Assembly (NCBI RefSeq): GCF_027942865.1
Contig: NC_134522.1
Location: 31,054,349 to 31,118,348, forward strand
Direction: 5' to 3'
Source: Odontesthes bonariensis
Taxonomy: Eukaryota; Chordata; Actinopteri; Atheriniformes; Atherinopsidae
Length of the DNA: 64,000 nucleotides
The position numbers and the translations under genes were made by a program. The first letter of the stretch is position 1. Each line of letters begins with the position of its first letter. The notes under the pieces were generated by a model. That model worked only from the letters and a program-made list of their open reading frames with translations, ran no database searches and had not been told where the DNA came from. Below are positions 1 through 13,733 of this stretch, in pieces.

Positions 1-3000
1 AAAAAACATTAAAGAGACGCAAAGCAATATCAAGTAGATGCAGAGAGACACAAAACAACATCAAAGAGACACAAAACAACATCAATGGGACACCTAACAA
101 CATCAAAGGGATGCAAAGAGACAAAAAAACATCAGAGAGACACAAAACAACATCAAAGAGACACAAAAAAACATTAAAGAGACGCAAAGCAACATCAAAT
201 AGATGCAGAGAGACACAAAACAACATCAAAGAGACACAAAACAACATCAAGGGGACACCTAACAACATCAAAGTGACGCAAAGAGACACAAAAAACATCA
301 AAGGGACACAAAACAACTTCAAAGAGACTCAAACAACATCAAAGGGACACAAAACAACATCAAAGAGACGAAAAGAGACACAAAACAACATCAAAGAGAC
401 ACAAAACAACATCAAAGAGACGCAAAACAACATCAAAAAAATGCATAGGGACACAAAAAAACATCAAAGAGACACAAAACAACATCAAAGGGACACAAAA
501 ATCATCAAAGAGACGCAAAGCAACATCAGAGACGCTAAGACACACAAAACAACATCAAAGAGAGACAAAACAACATCAAAGGGACACAAAACAACATCAA
601 AGGGACACAAAACAATTTCAAAGAGACACTAAAAACATGAAAGGGACACAAAACAACATCAAAGAGACAAAAAACAACATCAAAGGGACACAAAAAAACA
701 TCAAAGAGACAAAAAACAACATTAAAGAGACGCAAAGTAACATCAAGTAGATGCAGAGACACACAAAACAACATCAAAGAGACGCAAAGAGACACAAAAC
801 AACATCAAAGAGACACAAAACAACATCAAAGGGACACAGAACAACTTCAAAGAGACAAAAAACAACATCAAAGAGACGCAAAGCAACATCAAAGGGACAC
901 AAAACAACTTCACAGAGACAAAAAACAAAATCAAAGAGACGCAAAGAGACACAAAACAACATCAAAGAGACACAAAACAACATCAAAGGGACACAAAAAA
1001 ACATCAAAGAGACTCAAAGCAACATCAAAGAGACTCAAAGAGACACAAAACAACATCAAAGGGACACAAAACAATTTCAAAGAGACACTAAAAACATCAA
1101 AGAGACAAAAAACAACATCAAAGGGACACAAAAAGACATCAAAGAGACGAAAAAAAACATCAAAGAGACAAAAAACAACATTAAAGAGACGCAAAATAAC
1201 ATCAAGTAGATGCAGAGACACACAAAACAACATCAAAGAGACGCAAAGAGACACAAAACAACATCAAAGGGACACAGAACAACTTCAAAGAGACAAAAAA
1301 CAACATCAAAGAGACGCAAAGCAACATCAAAGGGACACAAAACAACTTCACAGAGACAAAAAACAAAATCAAAGAGACGCAAAGAGACACAAAACAACAT
1401 CAAAGAGACACAAAACAACATCAAAGGGACACAAAAAAACATCAAAGAGACTCAAAGCAACATCAAAGACACGCAAAGAGACACAAAACAACATCAAAGG
1501 GACACAAAACAATTTCAAAGAGACACTAAAAACATGAAAGGGACACAAAACAACATCAAAGAGACACAAAACAACATCAAAGGGACACAAAACAATTTCA
1601 AAGAGACACTAAAAACATGAAAGGGACACAAAACAACATCAAAGAGACGCAAAGAGACGCAAAACAACATCAAAGAGACACAAAACAACATCAAAGAGAC
1701 AAAAAACAACATCAAAGAGACGCAAAGCAACATCAAAGGGACACAAAACAACTTCACAGAGACAAAAAACAAAATCAAAGAGACGCAAAGAGACACAAAA
1801 CAACATCAAAGAGACACAAAACAACATCAAAGGGACACAAAAAAACATCAAAGAGACTCAAAGCAACATCAAAGAGACGCAAAGAGACACAAAACAACAT
1901 CAAAGGGACACAAAACAATTTCAAAGAGACACTAAAAACATGAAAGGGACACAAAACAACATCAAAGAGACGCAAAGAGACTTAAAACAACATCAAAGAG
2001 ACACAAAACAACATCAAAGAGAAACAAAACAACATTAAAGGGACACAAAAAAACATCAAAGAGACACAAAAAAACATTAAAGAGACGCCAGGCAATATCA
2101 AGTAGATGCAGAGAGACACAAAACAACATCAAAGAGACACAAAACAACATCAATGGGACACCTAACAACATCAAAGGGACACAAAAAAACATCAAAGAGA
2201 CTCAAAGCAACATCAAAGAGACGCAAAGAGACACAAAACAACATCAAAGGGACACAAAACAATTTCAAAGAGACACTAAAAACATGAAAGGGACACAAAA
2301 CAACATCAAAGAGACGCAAAGAGACTTAAAACAACATCAAAGAGACACAAAACAACATCAAAGAGAAACAAAACAACATCAAAGGGACACAAAAAAACAT
2401 CAAAGAGACAAAAAAAACATTAAAGAGACGCAAAGCAATATCAAGTAGATGCAAAGAGACACAAAACAACATCAAAGAGACACAAAAAAACATCAAAGGG
2501 ACACAAAACAACTTAAAAGAGACACAAAACAACATCAAAGAGACACAAAACAACATCAAAGGGACACAATACAACATCAAATGGACAAAAAACAACATCA
2601 AAGAGACACAAAAAAAAAGAAAGAAACACAAAACAACATCAAAGAGACGAAAAACAAAATAAAAGAGACAAAACAAAATCAAAGGGACACAGAACAACTT
2701 TAAAAAGGCGCAAAGCAACATCAAAGAGACGCAAAGAGACACAACACAACATCAAAGGTACACAAAACAAAATCAAAGGGACACAAAAAAAAACATCAAA
2801 GGTACATAAAACAAAATTAAAGGGACACAAAAAAAACATCAAAGAGACACAAAACAACATCAAAGGGACACAAAACAACATGAAAGGGACACAAAACAAC
2901 ATCAACGAGACGCAAAAGAACACAAAACAACATCAAAGAGACGCAAAGCAACTTCAAAGAGACACAAACAACATCAAAGGGACACAAAACAACATCAAAG

Positions 3001-6000
3001 AGACGAAAAGAGACACAAAACAACATCAAAGAGACACAAAACAACATCAAAGAGACGCAAAACAACATCAAAGAAATGCATAGGGACACAAAAAAACATC
3101 AAAGAGACACAAAACAACATCAAAGGGACACAAAAAACATCAAAGAGACGCAAAGCAACATCAGAGACGCTAAGAGACACAAAACAACATCAAAGAGAGA
3201 CAAAACAACATCAAAGGGACACAAAACAACATCAAAAATACAAAAAACAATTTCAAAGAGACACTAAAAACATGAAAGGGACAAAAAACAACATCAAAGA
3301 GACGCAAAACAACATCAAAAAGACACAAAACAACATCAAAGGGACACAAAAAAACATCAAAGAGACACAAAACAACATTAAAGAGACGCAAAGTAACATC
3401 AAGTAGATGCAGAGAGACACAAAACAACATCAAAGAGACACAAAACAACATCAAAGAGACACAAAACAACATCAAAGGGACACAGAACAACTTCAAAGAG
3501 CCAAAAAACAACATCAAAGAGACGCAAAGCAACATCAAAGGGACACAAAACAACTTCAAAGAGACGCAAAAGAACACAAAACAACATCAAACAGATGCAA
3601 AACAACATCAAAGGGACCCAAAACAACATCAAAGAGACGCAAAGCAACATCAAAGAGATGCAAAGCAACATCAAAGAGATGCAGAGAGACACAAAACAAC
3701 ATCAAAGAGACACAAAAAAACATTAAAGAGACGCAAAGCAACATCAAATAGATGCAGAGAGACACAAAACAACATCAAAGAGACACAAAACAAAATCAAG
3801 AGGACACCTAACAACATCAAAGTGACGCAAAGAGACACAAAAAACATCAAAGGGACACAAAACAACTTCAAAGAGACACAAACAACATCAAAGGGACACA
3901 AAACCACATCAAAGAGACGAAAAGAGACACAAAACAACATCAAAGAGACACAAAACAACATCAAAGAGACGCAAAACAACATCAAAGAAATGCATAGGGA
4001 CACAAAAAACATCAAAGAGACGCAAAGCAACATCAGAGACGCTAAGAGACACAAAACAACATCAAAGAGAGACAAAACAACATCAAAGGGACACAAAACA
4101 ACATCAAAGGGACACAAAACAATTTCAAAGAGACACTAAAAACATGAAAGGGACACAAAACAAAATCAAAGAGACGCAAAGAGACGCAAAACAACATTAA
4201 AGAGACACAAAACAACATCAAAGAGACACAAAACAACATCAAAGGGACACAAAAAAACATCAAAGAGACACAAAACAACATTAAAGAGACGCAAAGTAAC
4301 ATCAAGTAGATGCAGAGAGACACAAAACAACATCAAAGAGACACAAAACAACATCAAAGGGACACAGAACAACTTCAAAGAGACAAAAAACAACATCAAA
4401 GAGACGCAAAGCAACATCAAAGGGACACAAAACAACTTCAAAGAGACAAAAAACAAAATCAAAGAGACGCAAAGAGACACAAAACAACATCAAAGAGACA
4501 CAAAACAACATCAAAGGGACACAAAAAAACATCAAAGAGACTCAAAGCAACATCAAAGAGACGCAAAGAGACACAAAACAACATCAAAGAGACGCAAAGC
4601 AAGATCAAAGAGACGCAAAGAGACACACAACAACATCAAAGGAACAAAAAACAACATCAAAGAGACGCAAAGCAACATCAAAGAGATGCAGAGAGACACA
4701 AAACAACATCAAAGAGACACAAAACAACATCAAAGAGACACAAAACAACATCAAGGGGACACCTAACAACATCAAAGGGACTTAAAGAGACACAAAAAAA
4801 CATCAAAGGGACACAAAACAACATCAAAGAGATTCAAAGAGACACAAAACAACATCAAAGGGACACAAAACAACATCAAAGAGACGCAAAGAGACACAAA
4901 ACAACATGAAAGGGACACAAAACAACATCAAAGAGACGCAAAGAGAAGTAAAACAACATGAAAGGGACACAAGACAACATCAAAGACACAAAAAACAACA
5001 TCAAAGGGACACAAAACAACTTCGAAGAGACACAAAACAACATCAAAGGGACACAAAACAACATCAAAGAGACGCAAAGAGACACAAAACAACTTCAAAG
5101 AGACACAAAACAACATCAAAGGGACACAAATAACATCAAAGAGACGCAAAGAGACACAAAACAACATCAAAGAGACAAAAAACAACATTAAAGAGACGCA
5201 AAACAACATCAAAAGAAAACAAAACAACATCAAATAGACACAAAACAACATTAAAGAGACGCAAAGCAACATCAAAGAGACGCAAAGAGACACAAAACAA
5301 CATCAAAGAGACGCAAAACCACATCAAAGGGACACAAAAAAAACATCAAAGAGACACAAAACAACATCAAAGGGACGCAAAACAACATCAAAAGAACACA
5401 AAACAACATCAAAGAGACACAAAACAACATTAAAGAGACGCAAAAGAACATCAAAGAGATGAAGAGAGACACAAAACAACATCAAAGGGATTCAAAGGGA
5501 CAAAAAAACAAAGGGACACAAAACAACTTCAAAGAGACACAAAACAACATCAAAGGTACACAAAACAAAATCAAAGGGACACAAAAATAACATCAAAGAG
5601 ACACAAAACAACATAAAAGGGACACAAAACAACATGAAAGGGACACAAAACAACATCAAAGAGACGCAAAACAACATCAACGAGACGCAATACAACATCA
5701 AATGGACAAAAAACAACATCAAAGAGACACAAAAAAAAAAGAAAGGGACACAAAACAACATCAAAGAGACACAAAACAACATCAAAGGGACACAATACAA
5801 CATCAAATGGACAAAAAACAACATCAAAGAGACACAAAAAAAAAAGAAAGGGACACAAAACAACATCAAAGAGACAAAAAACAAAATAAAAGAGACAAAA
5901 CAAAATCAAAGGGACACAGAACAACTTTAAAAAGGCGCAAAGCAACATCAAAGAGACGCAAAGAGACACAACACAACATCAAAGGTACACAAAACAAAAT

Positions 6001-9000
6001 CAAAGGGACACAAAAAAAACATCAAAGGTACACAAAACAAAATCAAAGGGACACAAAAAAAACATCAAAGAGACACAAAACAACATCAAAGGGACACAAA
6101 ACAACATGAAAGGGACACAAAACAACATCAACGAGACGCAAAAGAACACAAAACAACATCAAACAGATGCAAAACAACATCAAAGGGACCCAAAACAACA
6201 TCAAAGAGACGCAAAGCAACATCAAAGAGATGCAAAGCAACATCAAAGAGATGCAGAGAGACACAAAACAACATCAAAGAGACACAAAAAAACATTAAAG
6301 AGACGCAAAGCAACATCAAATAGATGCAGAGAGACACAAAACAACATCAAAGAGACACAAAACAACATCAAGGGGACACCTAACAACATCAAAGTGACGC
6401 AAAGAGACACAAAAAACATCAAAGGGACACAAAACAACTTCAAAGAGACTCAAACAACATCAAAGGGACACAAAACAACATCAAAGAGACGAAAAGAGAC
6501 ACAAAACAACATCAAAGAGACACAAAACAACATCAAAGAGACGCAAAACAACATCAAAAAAATGCATAGGGACACAAAAAAACATCAAAGAGACACAAAA
6601 CAACATCAAAGGGACACAAAAATCATCAAAGAGACGCAAAGCAACATCAGAGACGCTAAGAGACACAAAACAACATCAAAGAGAGACAAAACAACATCAA
6701 AGGGACACAAAACAACATCAAAGGGACACAAAACAATTTCAAAGAGACACTAAAAACATGAAAGGGACACAAAACAACATCAAAGAGACGCAAAGAGACT
6801 TAAAACAACATCAAAGAGACACAAAACAACATCAAAGAGACAAAAAACAACATCAAAGGGACACAAAAAAACATCAAAGAGACAAAAAACAACATTAAAG
6901 AGACGCAAAGTAACATCAAGTAGATGCAGAGACACACAAAACAACATCAAAGAGACGCAAAGAGACACAAAACAACATCAAAGAGACACAAAACAACATC
7001 AAAGGGACACAGAACAACTTCAAAGAGACAAAAAACAACATCAAAGAGACGCAAAGCAACATCAAAGGGACACAAAACAACTTCAAAGAGACAAAAAACA
7101 AAATCAAAGAGACGCAAAGAGACACAAAACAACATCAAAGAGACACAAAACAACATCAAAGGGACACAAAAAAACATCAAAGAGACTCAAAGCAACATCA
7201 AAGAGACGCAAAGAGACACAAAACAACATCAAAGGGACACAAAACAATTTCAAAGAGACACTAAAAACATGAAAGGGACACAAAACAACATCAAAGAGAC
7301 GCAAAGAGACTTAAAACAACATCAAAGAGACACAAAACAACATCAAAGAGAAACAAAACAACATTAAAGGGACACAAAAAAACATCAAAGAGACACAAAA
7401 AAACATTAAAGAGACGCAAAGCAATATCAAGTAGATGCAGAGAGACACAAAACAACATCAAAGAGACACAAAACAACATCAATGGGACACCTAACAACAT
7501 CAAAGGGATGCAAAGAGACAAAAAAAACATCAAAGGGACACAAAACAACTTAAAAGAGACACAAAACAACATCAAAGAGACACAAAACAACATCAAAGGG
7601 ACACAATACAACATCAAATGGACAAAAAACAACATCAAAGAGACACACAAAAAAAAGAAAGGGACACAAAACAACATCAAAGAGACGAAAAACAAAATAA
7701 AAGAGACAAAACAAAATCAAAGGGACACAGAACAACTTTAAAAAGGCGCAACGCAACATCAAAGAGACGCAAAGAGACACAACACAACATCAAAGGTACA
7801 CAAAACAAAATCAAAGGGACACAAAAAAAACATCAAAGGTACACAAAACAAAATCAAAGGGACACAAAAAAAACATCAAAGAGACACAAAACAACATCAA
7901 AGGGACACAAAACAACATGAAAGGGACACAAAACAACATCAACGAGACGCAAAAGAACACAAAACAACATCAAACAGATGCAAAACAACATCAAAGGGAC
8001 CCAAAACAACATCAAAGAGACGCAAATCAACATCAAAGAGATGCAAAGCAACATCAAAGAGATGCAGAGAGACACAAAACAACATCAAAGAGACACAAAA
8101 AAACATTAAAGAGACGCAAAGCAACATCAAATAGATGCAGAGAGACACAAAACAACATCAAAGAGACACAAAACAACATCAAGAGGACACCTAACAACAT
8201 CAAAGTGACGCAAAGAGACACAAAAAACATCAAAGGGACACAAAACAACTTCAAAGAGACACAAACAACATCAAAGGGACACAAAACAACATCAAAGAGA
8301 CGAAAAGAGAAACAAAACAACATCAAAGAGACACAAAACAACATCAAAGAGACGCAAAACAACATCAAAGAAATGCATAGGGACACAAAAAAACATCAAA
8401 GAGACACAAAACAACATCAAAGGGACACAAAAAAACATCAAAGAGAAGCAAAGCAACATCAGAGACGCTAAGAGACACAAAACAACATCAAAGAGAGACA
8501 AAACAACATCAAAGGGACACAAAACAACATCAAAGGGACAAAAAACAATTTCAAAGAGACACTAAAAACATGAAAGGGACAAAAAACAACATCAAAGAGA
8601 CGCAAAGAGACGCAAAACAACATCAAAGAGACACAAAACAACATCAAAGGGACACAAAAAAACATCAAAGAGACACAAAACAACATTAAAGAGACGCAAA
8701 GTAACATCAAGTAGATGCAGAGAGACACAAAACAACATCAAAGAGACACAAAACAACATCAAAGGGACACAGAACAACTTCAAAGAGACAAAAAACAACA
8801 TCAAAGAGACGCAAAGCAACATCAAACAGATGCAAAACAACATCAAAGGGACCCAAAACAACATCAAAGAGACGCAAAGCAACATCAAAGAGATGCAGAG
8901 AGACACAAAACAACATCAAAGAGACACAAAAAAACATTAAAGAGACGCAAAGCAACATCAAATAGATGCAGAGAGACACAAAACAACATCAAAGAGACAC

Positions 9001-10565
9001 AAAACAACATCAAGAGGACACCTAACAACATCAAAGTGACGCAAAGAGACACAAAAAACATCAAAGGGACACAAAACAACTTCAAAGAGACACAAACAAC
9101 ATCAAAGGGACACAAAACCACATCAAAGAGACGAAAAGAGACACAAAAAAACATCAAAGAGACACAAAACAACATCAAAGAGACGCAAAACAACATCAAA
9201 GAAATGCATAGGGACACAAAAAAACATCAAAGAGACACAAAACAACATCAAAGGGACACAAAAAACATCAAAGAGACGCAAAGCAACATCAGAGACGCTA
9301 AGAGACACAAAACAACATCAAAGAGAGACAAAACAACATCAAAGGGACACAAAACAACATCAAAGGGACACAAAACAATTTCAAAGAGACACTAAAAACA
9401 TGAAAGGGACACAAAACAACATCAAAGAGACGCAAAGAGACGCAAAACAACATCAATGAGACACAAAACAACATCAAAGAGACACAAAACAACATCAAAG
9501 GGACACAAAAAAACATCAAAGAGACACAAAACAACATTAAAGAGACGCAAAGTAACATCAAGTAGATGCAGAGAGACACAAAACAACATCAAAGAGACAC
9601 AAAACAACATCAAAGAGACACAAAACAACATCAAAGGGACACAGAACAACTTCAAAGAGACAAAAAACAACATCAAAGAGACGCAAAGCAACATCAAAGG
9701 GACACAAAACAACTTCAAAGAGACAAAAAACAAAATCAAAGAGACGCAAAGAGACACAAAACAACATCAAAGAGACACAAAACAACATCAAAGGGACGCA
9801 AAGAGACACAAAACAACATCAAAGAGACGCAAAGCAAGATCAAAGAGACGCAAAGAGACACACAACAACATCAAAGGAACAAAAAACAACATCAAAGAGA
9901 CGCAAAGCAACATCAAAGAGATGCAGAGAGACACAAAACAACATCAGAGACACAAAACAACATTAAAGAGACGCAAAGCAACATCAAATAGATGCAGAGA
10001 GACACAAAACAACATCAAAGAGACACAAAACAACATCAAGGGGACACCTAACAACATCAAAGGGACTCAAAGAGACACAAAAAAACATCAAAGGGACACA
10101 AAACAACATCAAAGAGATTCAAAGAGACACAAAACAACATCAAAGGGACACAAAACAACATCAAAGAGACGCAAAGAGACACAAAACAACATGAAAGGGA
10201 CACAAAACAACATCAAAGAGACGCAAAGAGAAGCAAAACAACATCAAAGGGACACAAGACAACATCAAAGACACACAAAACAACATCAAAGGGACACAAA
10301 ACAACTTCGAAGAGACACAAAACAACATCAAAGGGACACAAAACAACTTCAAAGAGACACAAAACAACATCAAAGGGACGCAAAGAGACACAAAAAAACA
10401 TCAAAGGGACACAAAAAAACATCAAAGAGACGCAAAGAGACACAAAACAACATCAAAGAGACACAAAACAACATCAAAGAGACACAAAACAACATCAAAG
10501 GGACACAAAAAAACATCAAAGAGACGCAAAGCAACATCAAAGAGACGCAAAGAGGCACAAAAAAC
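1..10565. repeat. Degenerate minisatellite of about 21 bp with larger duplicated blocks
   Basis: The whole stretch consists of variants of a unit around ACAAAACAACATCAAAGAG plus AC, about 21 bp long, alternating AGAGAC, GGGAC and GACGC forms. The plus strand is strikingly poor in T, nearly all T falling in the ATC of the unit. Marker variants such as GTAGATGCAG recur at irregular spacings of a few hundred bases, and long blocks recur almost unchanged (for example about 111-745 and 6230-6900; 751-1209 and 1210-1620 in tandem). Because 21 is a multiple of three and the unit lacks stops, long low-complexity frames stay open on both strands; I do not regard them as genes. The array runs off the left edge and ends abruptly at a LINE fragment. 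Confidence 0.95.
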
Positions 10566-11040
10566 TGCTGATGGTTTACAAATCCCTGAACGGTTTAGTC
10601 CCAAAATACATCTGTGATATGTTCAGAGAATATAAACCCAGCAGAGCTCTTAGATCCAAGGACTCAGGTCAGCTGGTCCAGTCCAGAGTCCAGACTAAAC
10701 ATGGAGAAGCAGCATTTAGCTGTTATGATGCCATCAAGTGGAACAAACTGCCAGTGGAGATTAAACTTTCACCAAATGTAGACATTTTTAAATCCAGGTT
10801 AAAGACATTTCTTTTCTCATTTGTCTATGCATGAAATATCTTTTAACTTATCTAGACTGTTGCCTGTTTTTAAATTCATTAAAATTATTTTATTTGTATC
10901 TGTTTATATTCTTTTATGTATTTTTAATGCTTCTTGCACTCCCTGCTGCAATGCTTTTATTTTATGTAAAGCACTTTGAACTATTTGTACATGAAATGTG
11001 CTATATAAATACATTTTATTTTATTTGATTTGATTTGATT
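10566..11040 (+). mobile_element. 3' end of a LINE (L2/CR1-like) with microsatellite tail
   Basis: An open frame at 10571-10834 encodes the C-terminal end of a non-LTR retrotransposon reverse transcriptase protein: it begins MVYKSLNGLVPKYI and ends in a FKSRLKTFLF-type motif, as seen in fish L2/CR1-like elements. A 3' UTR follows with the usual GCACTTTGAA and TGCTATATAAATA sequences and ends in a short TTTGA repeat at about 11018-11040. Only about 90 codons remain, so this is a 5'-truncated dead copy. Its left edge is also the edge of the minisatellite. The family is inferred from overall resemblance. Confidence 0.75.
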
Positions 11041-11313
11041 TACAACCAACTGCTCGATGCTATAAATTGTTTCTTTGGGTATTAAAATTCTTTTGGGTCG
11101 GCATTGATGACAGATAAGCCACAGAAATGTATCACTGCAGTAACTGTCAGGCCCGGTTAAAGTACATTACAATAATTTGTCTGAAATAACTAAATTCATG
11201 ACATTTACCATTTATCATTATCTAAAATGTTCTATTGTCTTTCTGTTTCCAGCTGTTAGTCTGGGTCTTGAGGTCCGTCAGTCTCCCTCTGATCTCATCA
11301 GAAATCCTGGGGA
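11041..11313 (+). pseudogene. TCR V segment, 5' fragment cut off by an LTR
   Basis: This piece is nearly identical to 46252-46525: intron sequence, the TTTCCAG acceptor near 11250, then the start of a V exon reading SLGLEVRQSPSDLIRNPG. Homology stops after the framework-1 glycine codon, exactly where an LTR starts with TGTTGTGG. Framework 1 cysteine, CDR1, FR2, FR3 and the RSS are absent, and no leader exon is visible upstream. The remainder of the V exon does not reappear beyond the second LTR at 28115. Non-functional. Confidence 0.8.
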
Positions 11314-11623
11314 TGTTGTGGAGATAAGGAGTCGAATCCGCATTGGTCAGCCTTTCATTGGGGAAGTTTATTTGAACAAGCCGTAACAGCAAATGTTCAT
11401 ACAGAATTGTCCGAAAATCTACACCGACCTCATTTTGTGACAACCCTTTATACTGCTCCTGGATCATAACAAGCGTACGTGGCCCGAGCCCCAATCTTCC
11501 TCAGGCGCCTGGCTTTTGCCATTATCATAAACAAGCTCATTCTAACTATCAACAATATTCATATGAACCAGTCAACAAAGCACACGATGTAATTAGGCCA
11601 TGTCATGACATTTCTCTCCCACA
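11314..11623 (-). repeat. ERV 3' LTR (antisense)
   Basis: This 310-bp sequence is repeated at 27809-28114 in the same orientation. Read on the minus strand it starts TGTGGGAGAG and ends CCACAACA, so it has canonical TG...CA ends. It is followed inward by a polypurine tract. The two LTRs differ clearly in one half and are almost identical in the half around 11530-11600. Confidence 0.85.
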
Positions 11624-11640
11624 TAATCCCCCCTGAAATC
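11624..11640 (-). other. Polypurine tract of the ERV
   Basis: On the minus strand the bases just before the 3' LTR read CAGGGGGGATTA and run directly into TGTGGG. The position and composition fit the plus-strand primer site of a retroviral element whose genes also read on the minus strand. Confidence 0.7.
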
Positions 11641-12447
11641 ACTTATCAGTGATTTAATAAAGAAATAGTCTAAAAGGAAAGAAAATCATCCCACATAATT
11701 AATTAACAAATTAATTAATAATTAATTAACATAATCAACACTAAATTATTGTAATAATTCTACATTCTAAGTCAAAGGGAATATATTGAATAAATGAAAA
11801 GGAATATATATGTACCTGAATCACATTAAATGATACTGAATTCAACAATAATACAACTTTTTAACATTGCCATCACACTTGTCCACTGTTCGCAGTGCAT
11901 AGGAGCGAAAAACCCACTGGCTGCTACTTTCATAACTCATGTTCTTATTTTTGGGGAAAACTCTCCTACGGCCCCACCCCACTTGGCGACCGACCACTTT
12001 ACCAAAGGTCGCACTCCAAACAGTTGACTGACACAACTGGCAATGGACATATTAGTGATTAGTTCTGATTGATAATAAACATAGAGTGAATACACTACCA
12101 TCATCAAATTAATTAATCACAGTTTTGTACCAAGTACAATACATAAAATTATGGATTATCACACAACAATAGTAATAAAATGCAATGTAAAGCAGCTCTT
12201 CCAGTCCCGTCCCATCTCCCGTACTCTGGCGTCGTCTGCTTCTGGCCGAACATCCGTCCGGCTGGGTCTGGAACTGCTACGTTAACTCTGGGAGGAGAGG
12301 TCGCCAGTACGTCACTCCCAATCAAAGAGATCTTCATCATCTCTTCTCCCTGTCAGGCTATACTTGGTTCCACACCCGAGGAAAGAATCTTGTGAACCGT
12401 CCGTTGATAACCTTCATTCGTTGACCCGTTCTTCCATGCGTTGGTCC
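11641..12447. other. ERV 3' region, no gene recognised
   Basis: This stretch lies between the polypurine tract and the end of the env remnant. It is AT-rich, with TTAATTAATTA-type runs near 11695-11735. I see no credible coding sequence and treat it as 3' untranslated or decayed retroviral sequence. Confidence 0.4.
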
Positions 12448-13426
12448 TCAGACCCGGTCTCGCATGGTCAGCTGCCTCCTGGCTTCTTCCACTCTTTGTT
12501 TGAACATCACTCGCAGCAACCACCTTCTCAGAATGGGTATAATGCAACACACCAATAGGGAGACCATTATCAATATCAACAATATAGCTATTCCCACTTT
12601 AACTGTCATCGCTCCCCCTTCTCCTAAAATCCCAAACAGACCAGTCCACCACCATTCACTCCCACCAGCATTACTCTTCATCTCCTCTTTTCGTTCTCTG
12701 ATCTTCTTCATGGCCGTTGTAAACGTCCCATCAGCTTCAAACCACACAGGTGTCCTGATAAATATTGGTTTCATATTTGCGTGTGGAAACCAAGATAAAA
12801 CCCATGTGACATTGCATTTAACAGTAGTATTACCTACGTGAGTTCCACTAACATTATTAAATCCATCACTTGTAAAGTATTCAAACTCACTATCATAGTC
12901 TACTCTATAATCAGTGGGAGGCCCATCCTGTGTTGTACTTAGATTAAATTCAGCACCAGAAGACTCCAATTTGTGGCCCTTCCCTATTTTGAACACAATT
13001 ATATAATTTATTTGGCCCAAACATCAACCTGCACTCAATACCACAAATAGGAAGCTTAAACAATAACCATTTATCCTCTTCCGATGTGAACCTACCTTCT
13101 CTGCATTCCCGCTGCTGGACCACTGCACAGTCCCTAAAGGTGTGTGGTTCTGGAACAACAACAGACAATGCTTCTGGAGCGTCTGCGCATATGAGACACT
13201 CCGTCGCTGTCAGTTCTCTAGTAGTGTACCATGCCCATCTATACCACATATCCTGTACTGCCTTAAACCCTTTTCCACAGTTCGCTGTTTTCCTGTCTCT
13301 ACCTGTGCATGTACACTCCGTCTGTTCTTGGATTAACATGATTATTCCGTCCTGTAGTTCTAATGGTATCAAGTCCCCCTGGACTTTCACGAGAAATCTT
13401 TCTATTCTTACAACCATTGTGAACAA
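12448..13426 (-). pseudogene. Retroviral envelope remnant, C-terminal part
   Basis: Two overlapping minus-strand frames (13426-12950, then 13020-12448) together cover late surface and transmembrane-subunit sequence. The first is rich in cysteine (TECTCTG, ECLICAD, CGIECRL). The second has a Trp-rich pre-membrane stretch (GGSEWWWTGLFG) and a hydrophobic anchor (LLILIMVSLLVCCIIPI) followed by basic residues, as in retroviral Env transmembrane proteins. The change of frame near 13000 is a frameshift. A Rex3-like insertion and other sequence separate it from the probable signal-peptide part near 15100. It lies just 5' of the 3' LTR, as expected for env. Decayed and unlikely to make protein. Confidence 0.75.
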
Positions 13427-13534
13427 CTTCTTTCTGACCCGAGGACCATGGCCGTAGCGACATTAGAGGACAGCGAGGTCTGGACCTCCCTTATTTCATC
13501 CAAGGTTTTTTGTTTTTTTTGTTTGTTTTTTTGG

Positions 13535-13733
13535 AGGAGTCCTTGGGGAAGACCCAGGACACGTTGGAGAGACTATGTTTCTCGGCTGGCCTGGGAACGC
13601 CTCGGGGTCCCCCCAGAAGAGCTGGAGGAAGTGGCCGGGGACAGGGACATCTGGGTCTCTCTGCTCAAGCTGCTGCCCCCGCGACCCGATCCCCGTACCA
13701 GCGGAGATAATGGATGGATGGATGGATGTTTGT
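13535..13733 (+). mobile_element. 3' fragment of a Rex3/RTE-like LINE
   Basis: The sequence encodes the widespread fish LINE C-terminal motif with WGRPRTRWRDYVSRLAWERL and LLKLLPPRPDP, followed by GATAATGGATGGATGGATGGATG. A GATG-type tail and this motif are typical of teleost RTE/Rex3 elements. Only about 200 bp remain. It is inserted within the env region of the ERV. Confidence 0.65.

Noticed and set aside
1-10565. Possible CRISPR-like or DNA-binding-site array
   Set aside because: The repeats are contiguous and degenerate with no unique spacers, and the genome is eukaryotic.
111-10571. Dozens of long open frames with KETQNNI, QRDTKQHQ or LFCVSLML repeats on both strands
   Set aside because: They follow from a stop-free repeat unit of about 21 bp, exist in several frames of both strands at once, and have no promoter, splice or composition evidence of coding.
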